Source of the DNA: JAVBLG01 sp031553655
GTDB taxonomy: Bacteria; Desulfobacterota; Desulfovibrionia; Desulfovibrionales; Desulfovibrionaceae
NCBI GenBank assembly: GCA_031553655.1
Contig: JAVBLG010000018.1
Coordinates: 1 to 16,348 of the forward strand
Length of the DNA: 16,348 nucleotides
Direction of reading: 5' to 3'
Shown here: in pieces, positions 14,044 through 16,348 of the stretch
Layout of the letters: each line of letters starts with the position of its first letter
Numbering within the stretch: the first letter of the stretch is position 1
Notes under the pieces: model-generated
Databases searched by the model: none
What the model saw: the letters and a program-made list of their open reading frames with translations, nothing else
Told to the model about the DNA's origin: nothing
Translations under genes and position numbers: made by a program

Positions 14044-14334
14044 ATGATCAGGAATATAGCCAAATTATTGTCCTTGATTTTTCTGGCGACCACACTTTTG
14101 GCAGCTGGAACAGCTTTGGCGGACAGTGTCAAGGATGCCGACAGAATCCCCAAGGACACCGAGTTGACCGTAATGCACTGGAAGCAAGCCAGAGCATATG
14201 AGGCAGCCATGCGTTTGGAACTGGCCCGCCAGGAATACCTGCTGGCTCTTGCCAACGCGCGTGCTCCGGAAACTGTGTCCAGAATACAAACGGAGCTCCA
14301 AAGCATTGACATGCAGATCCGCACGTTGCGATAA
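14044..14334 (+). CDS. Small exported helical protein of the flgO-like operon
   Basis: No family is recognised. The 96-residue product has a Sec signal peptide (IRNIAKLLSLIFLATTLLAA, cleavage expected after ALA at 26). The mature 70 residues are almost all helical with a TPR-like rhythm (HWKQARAYEAAMRLELARQE, 45-64, then YLLALANARA) and a final amphipathic helix (VSRIQTELQSIDMQIRTLR). There is no lipobox and no cysteine, so it is probably a soluble periplasmic protein. It lies between the two FlgO-like genes, 69 bp after the first and 57 bp before the second, and shares their sigma-28 promoter, so a scaffold or adaptor role in the motor collar is inferred. The ribosome-binding site (AAGAG) is weak. 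Confidence 0.75.
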   Translation: MIRNIAKLLSLIFLATTLLAAGTALADSVKDADRIPKDTELTVMHWKQARAYEAAMRLELARQEYLLALANARAPETVSRIQTELQSIDMQIRTLR

Positions 14335-14391
14335 TTCCATTTCCGGGCGAACTCCATCAAAATTTGGAATTTGAATAAAAGGATAATAACA

Positions 14392-15015
14392 ATGCGCCGC
14401 ATAACGGCATTCTTTTTTTCGTTGCTCATATTGTCCATGCCGGTTGCGGCTCTGGCCATAGGCAATGTGCCCAAGGCCGCTAACGAAGTGGCCGAACAGA
14501 TGGACAAACAAATTATAAACCGCTTCAAAACGGGTTCCGGAGGCTCGCTCAGCACCTACTCGGGTGACAGCGACCGCCGTTTTACCCGCCAACAAATAAC
14601 AATAATCAGCACTGTTCCGGTAAACCTCAACAATCTTAACCTCTCATGCGCCGCGGCCCGGCAGATGTCCGAAGAAGTTTCGCGCTGGTTCATCAACGCC
14701 GGATACAAATTACAGGAAATGCGCAAGGGCAGGGATATTTTCTTTGACAGATCCACAGGTGAAACATTACTTACCAGAGACACCGCGTATCTGGCCACCC
14801 TCAAAGCCACAGGCGATGCCGTTCTGGTGGGCACCTATGTGATTTCGCCCATACAGGTGCGCTTCAGCCTGCGCCTGCTGCACGTAAGCAGCAATGAAGT
14901 GATGGCCATGGGCACGGTCACAGTGCCCATAACCGACGATTTGCAGCCGCTCCTGCGTGAAACGGGGCTGGAGGAGCAGAAGGTTATGCCCTCCATCGGC
15001 ACGAAATTAAGGTAG
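14392..15015 (+). CDS. Second FlgO-like exported protein
   Basis: A 207-residue protein with a cleavable signal peptide (RRITAFFFSLLILSMPVAAL, cleavage expected after ALA at 22) and no lipobox, so likely periplasmic or attached to another envelope protein. Its body matches the FlgO-like gene upstream segment by segment: STVPVNLNNLNLSCAAARQM (73-92), VSRWFINAGYKLQEMR (96-111) and DAVLVGTYVISPIQVRFSLR (142-161) align with the corresponding blocks there. The two are therefore probable paralogues, one membrane-anchored and one not. The start is the ATG at 14392 with AAAAGGA eight bases upstream; the in-frame TTG at 14371 lies before that site and is rejected. Last gene of the sigma-28 operon, followed by hairpin C. 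Confidence 0.8.
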   Translation: MRRITAFFFSLLILSMPVAALAIGNVPKAANEVAEQMDKQIINRFKTGSGGSLSTYSGDSDRRFTRQQITIISTVPVNLNNLNLSCAAARQMSEEVSRWFINAGYKLQEMRKGRDIFFDRSTGETLLTRDTAYLATLKATGDAVLVGTYVISPIQVRFSLRLLHVSSNEVMAMGTVTVPITDDLQPLLRETGLEEQKVMPSIGTKLR

Positions 15016-15023
15016 AGGGCTAT

Positions 15024-15146
15024 AGTTTGGCGTGATACTTCGTCAGGCGGTATTTTCCGCTCGGGTCATGTACGAGAAAAGGGTCATGTACGAGAAAAGT
15101 ACACTCCCCTCGCGAAAAATTTGCCTTCCTCGTCTGACGCCAAACT
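15024..15146 (+). terminator. Hairpin C of the TGTAC-loop family, after the flgO-like operon
   Basis: AGTTTGGCGT (15024-15033) pairs perfectly with ACGCCAAACT (15137-15146), and the interior folds imperfectly toward an apical TGTACGAGAAAAGTACACTC (15087-15106). A local GCGG-TATTTT-CCGC hairpin (15047-15060) could compete. It starts 8 bp after the last flgO-operon stop codon and also lies within 70 bp of the ychF start, so it may be an end-of-operon structure. Confidence 0.55.
15063..15098 (+). repeat. Perfect 18-bp tandem duplication in hairpin C
   Basis: GGGTCATGTACGAGAAAA occurs twice head to tail (15063-15080 and 15081-15098) with no mismatch. Removing one copy leaves a loop of the same length as in hairpins A and B. 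The lack of divergence suggests recent slippage. Confidence 0.9.
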
Positions 15147-15213
15147 GAACTAATATAGCTACAGTGTTAATCAACAGGAAAACTTCTGAAAACAACTTAA
15201 ACAGGTAAATATT

Positions 15214-16314
15214 ATGTCCTTGCACCTAGGAATCGTGGGCTTGCCCAACGTAGGCAAGTCCACGCTTTTTAATGCGCTTACCAAGGCACAGAACGCCCAG
15301 GCGGCCAACTATCCCTTTTGCACCATAGAACCCAACAAGGCCGCCGTGGCCGTGCCCGACAAACGCCTCGACGCTTTGTCGGAACTGGTCAAACCGCAAA
15401 AAACCATTTACGCCGGGGTGGATTTCATTGACATTGCCGGTCTGGTGCGTGGAGCGAGCAAGGGCGAGGGCTTGGGTAACCAGTTTCTTGGCCATATCCG
15501 CGAATGCGCGGCCATAGTGCATGTGGTGCGCTGCTTTGACGACGATAATATCGTGCATGTGGACGGCGGCATCGACCCTCTGCGCGACATCGAAACTATT
15601 GAAACCGAACTTTTGCTGGCCGACCTGCAAAGCGCGGAAAAGCGCCTGGAGCGCTTGCAAAAGCAGGCCAAGGGCGACAAAGACGCTAAAGCGGCCGCCC
15701 CTCATCTGGCCGCGCTGGTGGAACATATGAACGCCGGCCGCCCAGCCATTGAATTTGCCGACCCCGAATGTGATTCCTTCAGCGAAGTCATGCGCGAACT
15801 AGGGTTGATTACCGCGAAAAAAACAATCTATTGCGCCAATGTTGACGAAAGCGCCATGGCGGAAGGCAATGCTTACAGCCGCAAAGTGGCGGAACTGGCC
15901 GCCTCGCGCGGCGCGGGCATGGCCATAATTTGCGCCGCTCTGGAAGAAGAACTGCAGGGTCTGCCCGATGCGGAACAAAAAGAAATGCTGGACTCATACG
16001 GTATTGCGGAAAGCGGCCTTTCCCGTATAATCAGCTCCGGTTACAAAGCACTGGGGCTGATCAGCTACTTTACCGCCGGCCCCAAGGAAGTGCGGGCCTG
16101 GACCATACACGACGGATGGAAGGCTCCACAAGCCGCCGGAGTTATCCACAGCGACTTTGAACGCGGTTTTATCCGAGCCGAAATTGCCGGTTATGCGGAT
16201 TATATGAAATATCGCAGCGAAGTAGCTCTCAGATCCGCCGGAGCCATGCGCACTGAAGGCAAGGAATATATCGACAAAGATGCTGACTTAGTTCCCTTTT
16301 TCTTTAATGTTTAG
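15214..16314 (+). CDS. ychF: Redox-regulated P-loop ATPase YchF (OLA1 family)
   Basis: YchF is a universally conserved cytoplasmic P-loop protein of the Obg/TRAFAC group that prefers ATP and associates with ribosomes, dampening stress responses. The 366-residue product is full length: G1 GLPNVGKST (9-17), the conserved NYPFCTIEPN (32-41), G3 DIAGL (73-77), the coiled-coil arm with QSAEKRLERLQKQAKGDKD (139-157), the NVDE motif (209-212) replacing the usual NKxD, and a TGS domain (about 283-364, LISYFTAGPKEVRAWT and the FNV end). AGG lies about 9 nt before the ATG. It appears to be transcribed alone. There is no unusual feature in the protein itself. Confidence 0.97.
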   Translation: MSLHLGIVGLPNVGKSTLFNALTKAQNAQAANYPFCTIEPNKAAVAVPDKRLDALSELVKPQKTIYAGVDFIDIAGLVRGASKGEGLGNQFLGHIRECAAIVHVVRCFDDDNIVHVDGGIDPLRDIETIETELLLADLQSAEKRLERLQKQAKGDKDAKAAAPHLAALVEHMNAGRPAIEFADPECDSFSEVMRELGLITAKKTIYCANVDESAMAEGNAYSRKVAELAASRGAGMAIICAALEEELQGLPDAEQKEMLDSYGIAESGLSRIISSGYKALGLISYFTAGPKEVRAWTIHDGWKAPQAAGVIHSDFERGFIRAEIAGYADYMKYRSEVALRSAGAMRTEGKEYIDKDADLVPFFFNV

Positions 16315-16340
16315 ATAATATCTCTTGAGATATGATCTAA
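16311..16340. repeat. 30-bp near-perfect palindrome over the ychF stop codon
   Basis: Outer arms TTAGAT (16311-16316) and ATCTAA (16335-16340) flank inner arms ATATCTC (16318-16324) and GAGATAT (16327-16333). The ychF stop TAG is at 16312-16314. As RNA it folds into an AT-rich hairpin; as DNA it resembles a dimeric protein-binding site. Whether a T-run follows is outside the window. Confidence 0.6.
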
Positions 16341-16348
16341 CGGCCAGT

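Noticed and set aside
1..16348. tRNA genes, rRNA genes or a CRISPR array
   Set aside because: No T-loop-like cloverleaf, rRNA segment or regularly spaced repeats were noticed by eye on either strand.

Overview
The window looks like chromosomal DNA of a flagellated Gram-negative bacterium of the Desulfovibrionaceae (Desulfovibrio, Bilophila or a close relative). The evidence is a porin of the homotrimeric type typical of that family, an E. coli-like MotA/MotB stator pair, a CobQ-type cobyric acid synthase, and a FlgO-type flagellar accessory cluster behind a near-consensus sigma-28 promoter. The exact genus cannot be told from the sequence alone.

Layout. (1) 1-746 holds no convincing gene but carries repeats, a strong orphan terminator and the porin promoter. 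(2) 747-2357 is an outer-membrane porin with its own terminator. (3) 2456-4610, minus strand, is cobQ followed by a relBE-type toxin-antitoxin pair with a double palindromic operator touching the cobQ stop codon. (4) 4909-5526, minus strand, is a class III-like Fic AMP-transferase, flanked by GC-rich palindromic filler on one side and decayed DNA on the other. (5) 6089-7609 is an AsmA-family envelope protein. (6) 7875-9667 is motA and motB, separated by an unusual 233-bp repeat-bearing spacer. (7) 9864-12908, minus strand, is a large hybrid sensor kinase (dCache sensor, HisKA, HATPase, REC, HPt). (8) 13234-15015 is a three-gene operon: a FlgO-like lipoprotein, a small exported helical protein and a second FlgO-like protein. 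(9) 15214-16314 is the conserved GTPase/ATPase YchF.

How the parts relate. motA and motB form the stator. The flgO-like trio probably builds or stabilises an outer-membrane collar around the motor, and its sigma-28 promoter places it in the late flagellar regulon; a weaker sigma-28-like site precedes motA. The sensor kinase sits between these loci, divergent from the flgO operon, but its target is not visible. Relbe and fic are accessory toxin-type genes in the cobQ-asmA interval.

The most unusual signal is non-coding. Three hairpins lying just 3' of motA, motB and the last flgO-operon gene share an apical loop of the form TGTAC[C/G]-N6-GTAC[T/A][A/C]T although their stems differ. One of them carries a perfect 18-bp tandem duplication at the loop. 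A 34-bp sequence at the left edge also recurs, inverted, just upstream of motB, where MotB lacks the usual cytoplasmic N-terminal tail.
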